Assembly (NCBI RefSeq): GCF_947507565.1
Contig: NC_089178.1
Span: 1,984,001-2,048,000 of the forward strand
DNA: 64,000 nucleotides
Origin: Oscarella lobularis
Lineage: Eukaryota; Porifera; Homoscleromorpha; Homosclerophorida; Oscarellidae
Reading direction: 5' to 3'
Program-made: the position numbers and the translations under genes
The notes under the pieces: generated by a model
What the model was told of the DNA's origin: nothing
What the model saw: only the letters and a program-made list of their open reading frames with translations
Databases searched by the model: none
Shown: piece by piece, positions 40,177-53,000 of the stretch
How the letters are laid out: the number at the start of each line of letters is the position of its first letter
How positions within the stretch are numbered: position 1 is the first letter of the stretch

Positions 40177-42559
40177 ATGGACGCCTATCGCGTTCTGCGA
40201 AAGATTGGCGAAGGCAGCTACGGTGACGTGTATCTGATAGAGCACATCGACAAAAAGAAAGAGGTAAGAGCGACAAAGCTAGGCGAGATCGCATCGCAAC
40301 GCCAACATTTTTCTACCCGTCGCTCTCAGTTCGTTGTCAAGCAAATCGAATTAGGAGACGCGTCCGAGAAGGAAAGAAAGGCAGCGGAGCAAGAAGTCGG
40401 TCTAGTTGCATTCGCGAGACGATTTGTTGACCCTACGTGTTGCTTTTAGGCGAGCCTTCTGTCTCGTCTCAAGCATCCCAATATCGTCGCCTATCAAGAA
40501 TCATTTCAAGACGAGCGGGGAATTCTGCATATCGTGATGGCCTACTGCGACGGGGGCGACCTGCAGACGAGACTCAAAGCGCGAAAGGGACGTCCGCTCT
40601 CGGAGAGACAGATCATGGAATGGTTCGTGCAAATAGCATTGGCTCTACAGGTCTGATTGATTCTATTTATATCCATATATCGAATTAGAATTAACTTGCT
40701 TACTCTAGTATCTTCACGATCAAAACATTCTGCATAGGGATTTGAAGGTACTGTAGAGTCAACTCAATTTTTTTGAGAATTTTTTCAACTTTCGTCTTCT
40801 CTAGACTCAAAACATTTTTCTAAATAAACGAGACATCGTCAAGGTATGGGGGATGAAATTTCTCGGAAACGATTAACGGTCAAACGTCTGCAGGTTGGCG
40901 ATTTGGGAATCGCTCGAATCTTGGAGAGTCCCGCTGACATGGCCACAACGTTGATTGGAACACCGTACTACATGTCACCGGAGTTGTTTTCTAATCAACC
41001 GTACAATTACAAGGTAGAGTACGTTGGACACAAGAGCTTTTTCTAAATTTACCATGTGTCTCGCAGTCGGATGTGTGGTCGTTGGGCTGCGTCGTCTACG
41101 AAATGACGACACTTAAGCACGCATTTAGCGCTAGAAATATGAGTGGACTCGTCTTCAGAATCCTTCGAGGAAAAGTATTAGTATCCATTTGCCAAACCAA
41201 TCCGTTTTTCATTCATATATCAGATTCCTCCGATGCCAACTCAATACAGCCTCGAACTTTGCGAGCTGATTCAAGCAATGCTCAGTCAATCGCCGGCGAA
41301 ACGACCAAGCATCAATCGAATACTAAGAAACGAATTCGTCAAAGTTTACATGCGTCAGTTCGTCGAATCGGCATCAGCAAAGAAAAGGTACGTGAAAAAA
41401 ATAGGTAACGCAAAACGCGTTCTTTATAAAATACTCGCTCTCCAGTGACAGACAAAGTAAACGAGGAAGAGATGCCACGAAACAATCAGCTCGAAGAACG
41501 CCTTCGTCCAGTTCCGACTGCGCTTCGCCCGCTAGTCCGCCCGTATTAGAACCAATGGAACAGAGAGTCGTCGCTCCTTCCGTGATGGTCACTTTGTCTG
41601 GAGGAAAACAGAACGGTTCGTCGGGAGAGCAACACAAGGCACGCTGCTGAGTCGGATGTTTTTTTTTACCAACGTGAACGATATTTTGTATTTAGCCGCA
41701 CGTCGACGTGTCCAAGCGTCGTCCACTGCCGCCGACTCCTCCACATCTAGCGGCTCCGAGAAGAGGTCTTTCGAAGCAAGTCAAACAGCCGCAGGCATCA
41801 GAAAGGGGAAGCGAGTTGCAAGTGAAAGGCAGAGGCTTGCTGTCGAACAGCAAGACCCCACCAGGTGGCGTACCCAATCGGCAAACAGTCGTCAATCCAA
41901 ACGAGCAAGCGAGAGCGCGTAGGAGAAAGAAAGTGCAGAAGGATTCGCCCGTGCTAGGGGGGCTGGGTGCACTTTCTGGTCAAGTGTCGTCAGACTCTGT
42001 TGGGACGGATGCCGGCGAAGAGGAGATCGACGGCACGTTTGTCGTACATCCGGACGCCGAGGAAGGTCGTGACGTTCTGTGCAACTTGCTGAGCAAGACG
42101 CTCGCCGACGACGGCGGCGACGAACTTTCTGCCTCTTTAGGAATGGAGGACAGTAGAAGTAGGGTTTTCCTTAGTAAGTGAGCAGCGACTCCAATAGGGA
42201 GTTTATTTCTTTTCTAGGTGAAAATCCTTCGGGGAGACTTATGGACCGCATTATCTCTTTGGAACGGTGAGATATCTTGGTTGTACATGGGTGTGATTGA
42301 GTTTTTGGAAATGCTGCGCAGGTCTTGTGTTAAAGGGCTAGGGGACGAAGTAATGGAACAAGCATTGGTTGTTCTAAATAAGGATGAAGTTGATTCTGAA
42401 GAAACCGAGGTTTGCTCACTGTCCCCAGTTTTTTTGGTTTCTCGCCGCCAAACGTTTCTTTAGAAAGCGCTTCTTGGTTTGCTGGGATCCGAGCAGTTTT
42501 CGAAGTACAGCTGCCTTCTGAGCGAACTACAATTTTGTAAGCATTCTCTGTTACATTAA
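40177..42559 (+). CDS. NEK4: NEK4-like serine/threonine kinase
   Basis: Never-in-mitosis-A related kinase. The exons give MDAYRVLRKIGEGSYGDVYL (Gly loop), FVVKQIEL (Lys), AAEQEASLLSRLKHPNIV, MAYCDGGDLQTRLK, FVQIALALQYLHDQNILHRDLK (catalytic loop), TQNIFL, VGDLGIARILE (DLG in place of DFG, usual for NEKs), [58 protein letters not shown] and KRPSINRILRN. Similarity to NEK4 exceeds my recollection of NEK1 or NEK3. The kinase domain is followed by a Ser/Pro-rich linker (SKRRPLPPTPP) and a C-terminal region with KALLGLLGSEQFSKY, ending at 42559. NEK4 is linked to cilia and DNA-damage responses. The gene has about 11 exons and is convergent with the reductase. Confidence 0.88.
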
Positions 42560-42662
42560 AAAGATAGCGAAACATCAAAACAGAAACCGATCTTACTAAA
42601 CTTTTTTTTAAAAATCGTCTAGTCTACAGACCGCAGTACACAGTTGAGACACGCGGAGACTG

Positions 42663-43697
42663 CTACGGATACTGAGATGGATCAGGACACACTTTGGGAT
42701 TCTTGGGATGAGGCACATCATTGAGCATCTGGATCTCCTCATCTGTGAGCTTGAAATCAAGCACGTCCAAGTCCTCCTTCATGTGATCTTTGTTCCACGA
42801 GCGAGGATTCACCAAGGCGTCTTGTTGAAGTGAATATCGCAGCAACACCTGAGCGGGACTCTTCTTGTGAGCCTCTGCTATGGACTTCACTAGCGGAAGA
42901 TCACCAATGCTCGAATTCCAGTTCTGGCTCCACGGACCCCAGTCAGGAGTACCCAACGGCGCGTAACCATTGAAAACGATCTTGCGTTTCTTGCAGAACT
43001 CGACGAGATCTAATTCGTGAAAGTACGGATGGAATTCGCACTGATTCACCGACGGTATCATCTCTCCCATGTCCAAGATATCCTGAATGTGTTTAGCCTC
43101 GAAATTCGAAACTCCAATTGCCCGCGTCTTGTTCTGTCTAAAGAGGAGCTGCATGGCCTTCCAAGTCGACTGACGACAAGCCTTCATTTCCTGTGGCGTA
43201 TTTCCTCGACAGAGCGGATCCGTCGTCGGCGGATGAGATGGATCATAGGGCCAATGTATCAGCAGCAAATCAACGTAAGTCACATTGAGACTACTCAGCA
43301 CGTACTTCATCTGGTCTAAAGTGTCGTTGTATCCTAGTGCGCCACCGGGAACGCCTCCCTTTCCTGAACCACCCGGCCCCACTTTTGACGTAATGAAGAT
43401 CTGTTCGCGAGGTATTCCGCTCTCCCTAATCGCTTTTCCCACGCCCACTTGATCGTGGTAACTAAACGCCGCGTCGATGCGTCTTCCGCCGAGCTTCAGC
43501 CAAGCGCTGACCGCAATTTCGGCTACGCTGTCGTTCCAGTACTCTCCGTGAGGAAAGGTGCTATTGGGGGCGTAGCCGCCCGTTCCGAGTCCGATGAGAG
43601 GCATAGCGACGTTTTCTCGCGCTGCATTTTGAAGAAGAACTGTCGAGCTATCAACGACGGAAAGAGTGTAGCATATGCACCAAAACAGAATCATCAT
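42663..43697 (-). CDS. Secreted or ER-lumenal aldo-keto reductase
   Basis: Intronless frame of 344 residues. A cleavable-type signal peptide (MMILFWCICYTLSVVDSS) precedes a TIM-barrel aldo-keto reductase. The catalytic tetrad appears complete: Asp in RRIDAAFSYHDQ, Tyr in the same segment, Lys in ITSKVGPGG and His in LLIHWPYDP. Also present are IGVSNFEAKHIQDIL, NQCEFHPYF, NGYAPLGTP and PRSWNKDHMKEDL (NADPH-binding end). Most members are cytosolic, so the signal peptide and several N-glycosylation sequons (NST, NDT, NVT, NSS) are unusual. The substrate is unknown; carbonyl reduction is inferred. A second, intron-bearing paralogue follows at 43869. Confidence 0.88.
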   Translation of the reverse strand: MMILFWCICYTLSVVDSSTVLLQNAARENVAMPLIGLGTGGYAPNSTFPHGEYWNDSVAEIAVSAWLKLGGRRIDAAFSYHDQVGVGKAIRESGIPREQIFITSKVGPGGSGKGGVPGGALGYNDTLDQMKYVLSSLNVTYVDLLLIHWPYDPSHPPTTDPLCRGNTPQEMKACRQSTWKAMQLLFRQNKTRAIGVSNFEAKHIQDILDMGEMIPSVNQCEFHPYFHELDLVEFCKKRKIVFNGYAPLGTPDWGPWSQNWNSSIGDLPLVKSIAEAHKKSPAQVLLRYSLQQDALVNPRSWNKDHMKEDLDVLDFKLTDEEIQMLNDVPHPKNPKVCPDPSQYP

Positions 43698-43868
43698 CTC
43701 TTCAGACTATCCGGGACACACCTATCTCTCCTGAAACCGCGGTCACTCATATCATAGATACTTTAGTATCTATGCTGGTATTAACTAACTAAAAAGATAG
43801 CAAAACATAAAAAAAGCCACATCTTTGACAGTCTAGTCTACAGACAACAAAGACAGTCTAGTCTACTA

Positions 43869-44017
43869 CTATGGATATTGAGATGGATCGGGGCAAACTT
43901 TGGGATTCTTGGGACGAGGCACGTCGTTGAGGATCTGCATCTCTTCGTCTGTGAGCTTGAAATCAAGTATGTCCAAGTCATCTTTCAGGTGATCTTTGTT
44001 CCACGAGCGAGGATTCA
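43869..44017 (-). CDS. Last exon of a tandem aldo-keto reductase paralogue (partial)
   Basis: 149 bp encode the carboxyl end of the same reductase (NPRSWNKDHLKDDLDILDF, VPRPKNPKVCPDPSQYP, stop TAG at 43869). They are nearly identical to the preceding gene and open throughout. Upstream, at 44018-44019, an AG preceded by TAATCTTTTT forms a normal-looking 3' splice site in phase after the first base of a Val codon. The preceding sequence is satellite for the rest of the window. Either this is a live gene whose intron contains the array, or it is a fragment cut by the array. The spacer also repeats part of the NEK4 3' flank (AAAAAGATAGC at 42558 and 43790). Confidence 0.65.
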
Positions 44018-47000
44018 CTAAAAAGATTAGCCTCTCTATTTAATATTTAGGCCCAAAGAATTAAAGATTAGGCCTTCAATTTAATATTAAGGCCCTTAGA
44101 ATCAAAGATTAGGCTCTCTATTTAATATTTAGGCACTAAGAATTAAAGATTAGGCCCTCAATTTAATATTTAGGCGCTAAGAAATAAAGATTAGGCCCTC
44201 AATTTAATATTTAGGCCCAAAGAATTAAAGATTAGGCCTTCAATTTAATATTAAGGCCCTTAGAATCAAAGATTAGGCTCTCTATTTAATATTTAGGCCC
44301 AAAGAATTAAAGATTAGGCCTTCAATTTAAAATTAAGGACCTTAGAATCAAAGATTAGGCTCTCTATTTAATATTTAGGCAATAAGAATTAAAGATTAGG
44401 CCCTCAATTTAATATTTAGGCCCTAAGAATTAAAGATTAGGCCCTCAATTTAATATTAAAGCCCTTAGAATCAAAGATCAGGCTCTCTATTTAATATTTA
44501 GGCACTAAGAATTAAAGATTAGGCCCTCAATTTAATATTTAGTCACTAAGAATTAAAGATTAGGCCCTCAATTTAATATTTAGGCACTAAGAAATAAAGA
44601 TTAGGCCCTCAACTTAGTATTTAGGCCCAAAGAATTAAAGATTAGGCCTTCAATTTAATATTAAGGCCCTAAGAATCAAAGATTAGGCCCTCAATTTAAT
44701 ATTTAGGCAATAACAATTAAAGATCAGGCCCTCAGTTTAATATTTAGGCGCTAAGAAATAAAGATTAGGCCCTCAATTTAATATTTAGGCAATAAGAATT
44801 AAAGATTAGGCCCACAATTTAATATTTAGGCGCTAAGAAATAAAGATTAGGCCCTCAATTTAATATTTAGGCCCAAATAATTAAAGATTAGGCCCTCAAT
44901 ATAATATTAAGGCCCTTAGAATAAAAGATTAGGCTCTCTATTTAATATTTAGACACTAAGAATTAAAGATTAGGCCCTCGATTGAATATTAAGGCCCATA
45001 GAATTAAAGATTAGGCCCTCAATTTAATATTAAGGCCCTTAGAATCAAAGATTAGGCTCTCTATTTAATATTAAGGACCTTAGAATCAAAGATTAGGCCC
45101 TCAATTTAACATTTAGCGACTAAGAATTAAAGATTAGGTCCTCAATTTAATATTAATGCATTAAGAATCAAAGATAAGGCCCTCAATTTAATATCTAGGC
45201 CCTAAGAATTAAAGATTAGGCCCTCAATGTAATATTAAGGCTCTAAGAATTAAAGATTAGGCACTCAATTTAATATTAAGGCCCTCAATTTAATATTAAG
45301 GCCCTAAGAATCAAAGATTAGGCCCTCAATTTAATATTTAGGCACTAAGAATTAAAGATTAGGCCCTCAATTTAATATTAAGGCCCTAAGAAATAAAGAT
45401 AAGGCCCTCAATTTAATATCTAGGCCCTAAGAATTAAAGATTAGGCCCTCAATGTAATATTAAGGCTCTAAGAATTAAAGATTAGGCACTCAATTTAATA
45501 TTAAGGCCCTCAATTTAATATTAGGGCCCTAAGAATCAAAGATTAGGCCCTCAATTTAATATTTAGGCACTAAGAATTAAAGATTAGGTCCTCAATTTAA
45601 TATTAAGGCCCTAAGAAATAAAGATTAGGCTCTCAATTTAATATTTAGGCCAAAAGAATTAAAGATTAGGCCCTCAATTTAGTATTAAGGCCTTTAGAAT
45701 CAAAGATTATGCTCTCAATTTAATATTTAGGCACTGAGAATTAAAGATTAGGCCCTCAATTTAATATTAAGGCCCATAGAATTAAAGATTAGGCCCTCAA
45801 TTTAATATTAAGGCCCTTAGAATCAAAGATTAGGCTCTCTATTTAATATTAAGGACCTTAGAATCAAAGATTAGGCCCTCAATTTAATATTTAGGCCCAA
45901 ATAATTAATGATTAGGCCCTCAATTTATTATTAAGGCCTTTAAAATCAAAGATTAGACTCTCAATTTAATATTTAGGCACTGAGAATTAAAGATTAGGCC
46001 CTCAATTTAATATTAAGGCCCTTAGAATAAAAGATTAGGCTCTCTATTTAATATTTAGGCACTAAGAATTAAAGATTAGGCCCTCGATTGAATATTAAGG
46101 CCCATAGAATTAAAGATTAGGCCCTCAATTTAATATTAAGGCCCTTACAATCAAAGATTAGGCTCTCTATTTAATATTAAGGACCTTAGAATCAAAGATT
46201 AGGCCCTCAATTTAACATTTAGCGACTAAGAATTAAAGATCAGGCCCTCAATTTAATACTTTGGCTCTAAGAATTAAAGATTAGGCCCTCAATTTAATAT
46301 TAAAGCCCTAAGAATTAAAGATTAGGCCCTATATTTAATATTTAGGCCCTAAAAATTAAAGATTAGGCCCTCAATTTAATATTTTGGCCGATAGAATTAA
46401 AGATTAGGCCCTCAATTTAATATTAAGGCCCTTAGAATCAAAGATCAGGCTTTCTATTTAATATTTAGGCACTAAGAATTAAAGATTAGGCCCTCAATTT
46501 AATATTTTAGGCCCAGAGAATCAAAGATTAGGCCTTCAATTTAATAATTAGGCACTAAGAATTAAAGATTAGGCCCTCAATTTAATACTTAGGCACTATG
46601 AAATAAAGATTAGGCCCTCAATTTAATATTTTGGCCCATAGAATTAAAGATTAGGCCCTCAATTTAATATTAAGGCCCTTAGAATCAAAGATTAGGCTCT
46701 CTATTTAATATTAAGGCCCTTAGAATCAAAGATTAGGCTCTCTATTTAATATTAAGGCCCTTAGAATCAAAGATAAGGCTCTCAATTTAACATTTAGCGA
46801 CTAAGAATTAAAGATTAGGCTTTCAATTTAATATTAAGGCCCAGAGAATTAAAGATTATGCTCTCAATTTAATATTTAGGCACTAAGAATTAAAGATTAG
46901 GCCCTCAATTTAATATTAAGGCCCTAAGAGATAAAGGTTAGGCTCTCAATTTAATATTTAGGCCAAAAGAATTAAAGATTAGGCCCTCAATTTAGCATTA

Positions 47001-50000
47001 AGGCCTTTAGAATCAAAGATTAGACTCTCAATTTAATATTTAGGCACTGAGAATTAAAGATTAGAAAATCAATTTAATATTACGGCCCAAAGAATTAAAG
47101 ATTAGGCCCTCAATTTAATATTAAGGCCTTTAGAATCAAAGATTAGGCTCTCTATTTAATATTTAGGCAAAAAGAATTAAAGATTAGGCCTTCGATTTAA
47201 TATTAAGGCCCTAAGAATTAAAGATTAGGCCCTCAATTTAATATTAAGGCCCTCAAAATCAAAGATTAGGCTCTCAATTTAACATTTAGGGACTAAGAAT
47301 TAAAGATTAGGCCTTCAATTTAATATTTTAGGCCCAGAGAATCAAAGATTAGACCTTCAATTTAATACTTAGGCACTAAGAATAAAAGATTAGGCCCTCA
47401 ATTTAATATTAATGCATTAAGAATCAAAGATTAGGCCCTCAATTTAATATTTAGGCCCTAAGAATTAAAGATTAGGCCCTCAATGTAATATTTAGGCACT
47501 AAGAATTAAATATTAGACCCTCAATTTAATATTAAGGCCCTATGAAATAAAGATTAGGCTCTCAATTTAATATTTAGGCCCAAAGAATTAAAGATTAGGC
47601 CCTCAATTTATTATTAAGGCCTTTCGAATCAAAGATTAGACTCTCAATTTAATATCTAAGCACTGAGAATTAAAGATTAGGCCCTCAATTTAATATTAAG
47701 GCCCTAAGAATTAAAGATTAGGCCCTCAATTTAATATTAAGGCCTTTAGAATCAAAGATTAGACTCTCGATTTAATATTTAGGCACTGAGAATCAAAGAT
47801 TAGACTCTCAATTTAATATTTAGGCACTGAGAATTAAAGATTAGACCCTATATTTAATATTACGGCCCAAAGAATTAAAGATTAGGCCCTCAATTTAATA
47901 TTAAGGCCCTAAGAATTAAAGATTAGGCCCTCAATTTAATATTTAGTCACTAAGAATTAAAGATTAGGCCCTCAATTTAATATTTAGGCACTAAGAAATA
48001 AAGATTAGGCCCTCAATTTAATATTTAGGCACTAAGAAACAAAGATTAGGCCCTCAATTTAATATTAAGGCCCTAAGAATTAAAAATTAGACCCTCAATT
48101 TAATATTAAGGCCTTTAGAATCAAAGATTAGACTCTCGATTTAATATTTAGGCACTGAGAATCAAAGATTAGACTCTCAATTTAATATTTAGGCACTGAG
48201 AATTAAAGATTAGACCCTCAATTTAATATTACGGCCCAAAGAATTAAAGATTAGGCCCTCCATTTAATATTAAGGCCCTAAGAATTAAAGATTAGGCCCT
48301 CAATTTAATATTTAGTCACTAAGAATTAAAGATTAGGCCCTCAATTTAATATTTAGGCACTAAGAAATAAAGATTAGGCCCTCAATTTAATATTTAGGCA
48401 CTAAGAAACAAAGATTAGGCCCTCAATTTAATATTAAGGCCCTTTGAATCAAAGATTAGGCTCTCTATTTAATATTTAGGCACTAAGAATTAAAGATTAG
48501 GCCCTCAGTTTAGTATTAAGGCCTTTAGAATCAAAGATTATGCTCTCAATTTAATATTTAGGCACTGAGAATTAAAGATTAGGCCCTCAATTTAATATTA
48601 ATGCATTAAGAATCAAAGATTAGGCCCTCAATTTAATATTTAGGCCCTAAGAATTAAAGATTAGGCCCTCAATGTAATATTAAGGCTCTAAGAATTAAAG
48701 ATTAGGCCCTCAATTTAATATTAAGGCCCTCAATTTAATATAAAGGCCCTAAGAATCAAAGATTAGGCCCTCAATTTAATATTTAGGCTCTAAGAATTAA
48801 AGATTAGGCCCTCAATTTAATATTAAGGCCCTAAGAATTAAAGATTACGCTCTCAATTTAATATTAATGCATTAAGAATCAAAGATTAGACCCTCAATTT
48901 AATATTTAGGCCCTAAGAATTAAAGATTAGGCCCTCAATTTAATATTTTAGGCCCAGAGAATCAAAGATTAGGCCTTCAATTTAATAATTAGGCACTAAG
49001 AATTAAAGATTAGGCCCTCAATTTAATATTTAGGCAATAAGATATAAAGATTAGGCCCTCAATTTAATATTAAGGCCCCAAGCATTAAAGATTAGGCCCT
49101 CAATTTAATACTTAGTCACTAAGAAATAAAGATTAGGCCCTCAATTTAATATTTAGGCACCAAGAAATAAAGATCAGGCTCTCAATTTAATATCTAGGCC
49201 CAAAGAATTAAAGATTAGGACCTCAATTTATTATTAAGGCCTTTAGAATCAAATATTAGACTCTCAATTTAATATTTAGGCCCTAAAAATTAAAGATTAG
49301 GCCCTCAATGTAATATTAAGGCTCTAAGAATTAAAGATTAGGCCCTCAATTTAATATTGAGGCCCTCAATTTAATATTAAGGCCATAAGAATCAAAGATT
49401 AGGCCCTCAATTTAATATTTAGGCACTAAGAATTAAATATTAGACCCTCAATTTAATATTAAGGCCCTATGAAATAAAGATTAGGCTCTCAATTTAATAT
49501 TTAGGCCCAAAGAATTAAAGATTAGGCCCTCAATTTATTATTAAGGCCTTTAGAATCGAAGATTAAACTCTCAATTTAATATTAAGGCACTAAGAATTAA
49601 AGATTAGGCCCTCAATTTAATACTTAGGCACTAAGAATTAAAGATTAGGCCCTCAATTTAATATTAAGGCCCCAAGAATTAAAGATTAGGCCCACAATTT
49701 AATATTTAGTCACTAAGAATTAAAGATTAGGCCCTCAATTTAATATTAAGGCCCTAAGAATTAAAGATTAGGCCCTCAATTTAACATTTAGCGACTAAGA
49801 ATTAAAGATTGGGCCCTCAATTTAATATTTAGGCCCAGAGAATTAAAGACCAGGCCCTCAATTTAATATTAGGCTCTAAGAATTAAAGATTAGGCCCTCA
49901 ATTTAATATTAAAGCCCTATGAATTAAAGATTAGGCCCTCAATTTAATATTTAGGCCCTAAGAATTAAAGATGAGGCCCTCAATTTAATATTAAGGCTCT

Positions 50001-53000
50001 AAGAATTAAAGATTAGGCCCTCAATTTAATATTAATGCATTAAGAATCAAAGATTAGACCCTCAATTTAATATTTAGGCCCTAAGAATTAAAGATTTGGC
50101 CCTCAATTTACTATTTTAGGCCCAGAGAATCAAAGATTAGGCCTTCAATTTAATAATTAGGCACTAAGAATTAAAGATTAGGCCCTCAATTTAATATTTA
50201 GGCACTAAGAAATAAAGATTAGGCCCTCAATTTAATATTTAGGCCCCAAGAATTAAAGATTAGGCCCTCAATTTAATACTTAGTCACTAAGAATAAAAGA
50301 TTAGGCCCTTAATTTAATATTTAGGCCCTAAGAATTAAAGAATAGGCCCTCAATTTAATATTTTGGCCCATAGAATTAAAGATTAGGCCCTCAATTTAAT
50401 ATTAAGGCCCTTAGAATTAAAGATAAGGCTCTCTATTTAATATTTAGGCACTAAGAATTAAAGATTAGGCCCTCAATTTAATATTAAGGCCCTAAGAATT
50501 AAAGATTAGGCCTTCAATTTAATATTTAGTCACTAAGAATTAAAGATTGGGCCCTCAATTTAATATTTAAGCACTAAGAATTAAAGATTAGGCCCTCAAT
50601 TTAATATTTTGGCCCATAGAATTAAAGATTAGGCTCTCAATTTAATATTAAGGCCCTTAGAATCAAAGATAAGGCTCTTTATTTAATATTTAGGCACTAA
50701 GAATTAAAGATTAGGCCCTCAATTTAATATTAAGGCCCTAAGAATTAAAGATTAGGCCCTCAATTTAATATTTAGTCACTAAGAATTAAAGATTGGGCCC
50801 TCAATTTAATATTTAGGCACTAAGAATTAAAGATTAGGCCCTCAATTTAATATTAAGGCCCTAAGAATTAAAGATTAGGCCATGAATTTAATACTTAGTC
50901 ACTAAGAATTAAAGATTAGGCCCTCAATTTAATATTTAGGCCCAGAGAATTAAAGATCAGGCCCTCAATTTAATATTAAGTGTCTAAGAATTAAAGATTA
51001 GCACCTCAATTTAATATTAAAGCCCTACGAATTAAAGATTAGGCCCTCAATTTTATATTTAGGCCCTAACAATTAAAGATTAGGCCCTCAATTTAATATT
51101 TTGTCCCATAGAATTAAAGATTAGGCCCTCAATTTAATATTAAGGCCCTTAGAATCAAAGATTAGGCTCTCTATTTAATATTTAGGCACTAAGAATTAAA
51201 GATTAGGCCCTCAGTTTAGTATGAAGGCCTTTAGAATCAAAGATTATGCTCTCAATTTAATATTTAGGCACTACGAATTAAAGATTAGGCCCTCAATTTA
51301 ATATTAATGCATTAAGAATCAAAGATTAGGCCCTCAATTTAATATTTAGGCCCTAGGAATTAAAGATTAGGCCCTCAATGTAATATTAAGGCTCTAAGAA
51401 TTAAAGATTAGGCCCTCAATTTAATATTAAGGCCCTCAATTTAATATTAAGGCCCTAAGAATCAAAGATTAGGCCCTCAATTTAATATTTAGGCACTAAG
51501 AATTAAATATTAGGCCCTCAATTTAATATTAAGGCCCTAAGAAATAAAGATTAGGCTCTCAATTTAATATTTAGGCCCAAAGAATTAAAGATTAGGCCCT
51601 CAATTTATTATTAAGGCCTTTAGAATCAAAGATTAGACTCTCAATTTAATATCTAGGCACTGAGAATTAAAGATTAGGCCCTCAATTTAATATTAAGGCC
51701 CTAAGAATTAAAGATTAGGCCCTCAATTTAATATTAAGGCCTTTAGAATCAAAGATTAGACTCTCAATTTAATATTTAGGCACTGAGAATTAAAGATTAG
51801 GCCTTCAATTTAAAATTAAGGCCAAAAGAATTAAAGATTAGGCCCTCAATTTAATATTAAGGCCCCAAGAATCAAAGATTAGGCCCTCAATTTAATATTT
51901 AGGCACTAAGAATTAAATATTAGGCCCTCAATTTAATATTAAGGCCCTAAGAAATAAAGATTAGGCTCTCAATTTAATATTTAGGCCCAAAGAATTAAAG
52001 ATTAGGCCCTCAATTTATTATTAAGGCCTTTAGAATCAAAGATTAGACTCTCAATTTAATATCTAGGCACTGAGAATTAAAGATTAGGCCCTCAATTTAA
52101 TATTAAGGCCCTAAGAATTAAAGATTAGGCCCTCAATTTAATATTAAGGCCTTTAGAATCAAAGATTAGACTCTCAATTTAATATTTAGGCACTGAGAAT
52201 TAAAGATTAGGCCTTCAATTTAAAATTAAGGCCAAAAGAATTAAAGATTAGGCCCTCAATTTAATATTAAGGCCCTAAGAATTAAAGATTAGGCACTCAA
52301 TTTAATGTTAATGCATTAAGAATCAAAGATTAGACCCTCAATTTAATATTTAGGCCCAAAGAATTAAAGATTAGGCCCTCAATTTAATATTAGGCCCTTA
52401 GAATCAAAGATTAGGCTCTCTATTTAATATTTAGGCACTAAGAATTAAAGATTAGGCCCTCAATTTAATATTTAGTCACTAAGAATTAAAGATTAGGCCC
52501 TCAATTTAATATTTAGGCACTAAGAAATAAAGATTAGGCCCTCAATTTAATATTTAGGCACTAAGAAATAAAGATTAGGCCCTCAATTTAATACTTAGTC
52601 ACTAAGAATTAAAGATTAGGCCCTCAATTTAATATTTAGGCACTGTGAAATAAAGATTAGGCCCTCAATTTAATATTATGGCCCATAGAATTAAAGATTA
52701 GGCCCTCAATTTAATATTAAGGCCTTTAGTATCAAAGATTAGGCTCTCTATTTAATATTAAGGCTCTTAGAATCAAAGATTAGGCTCTCAATTTAACATT
52801 TAGCGACTAAGAATTAAAGATTAGGCCCTCAATTTAATATTTAGGCCCAGAGAATTAAAGATCAGGCCCTCAATTTAATATTAAGGCTCTAAGAATTAAA
52901 GATTAGGCCCTCAATTTAATATCTAGGCACTGAGAATTAAAGATTAGGCCCTCAATTTAATATTAAGGCCCTAAGAATTAAAGATTAGGCCCTCAATTTA

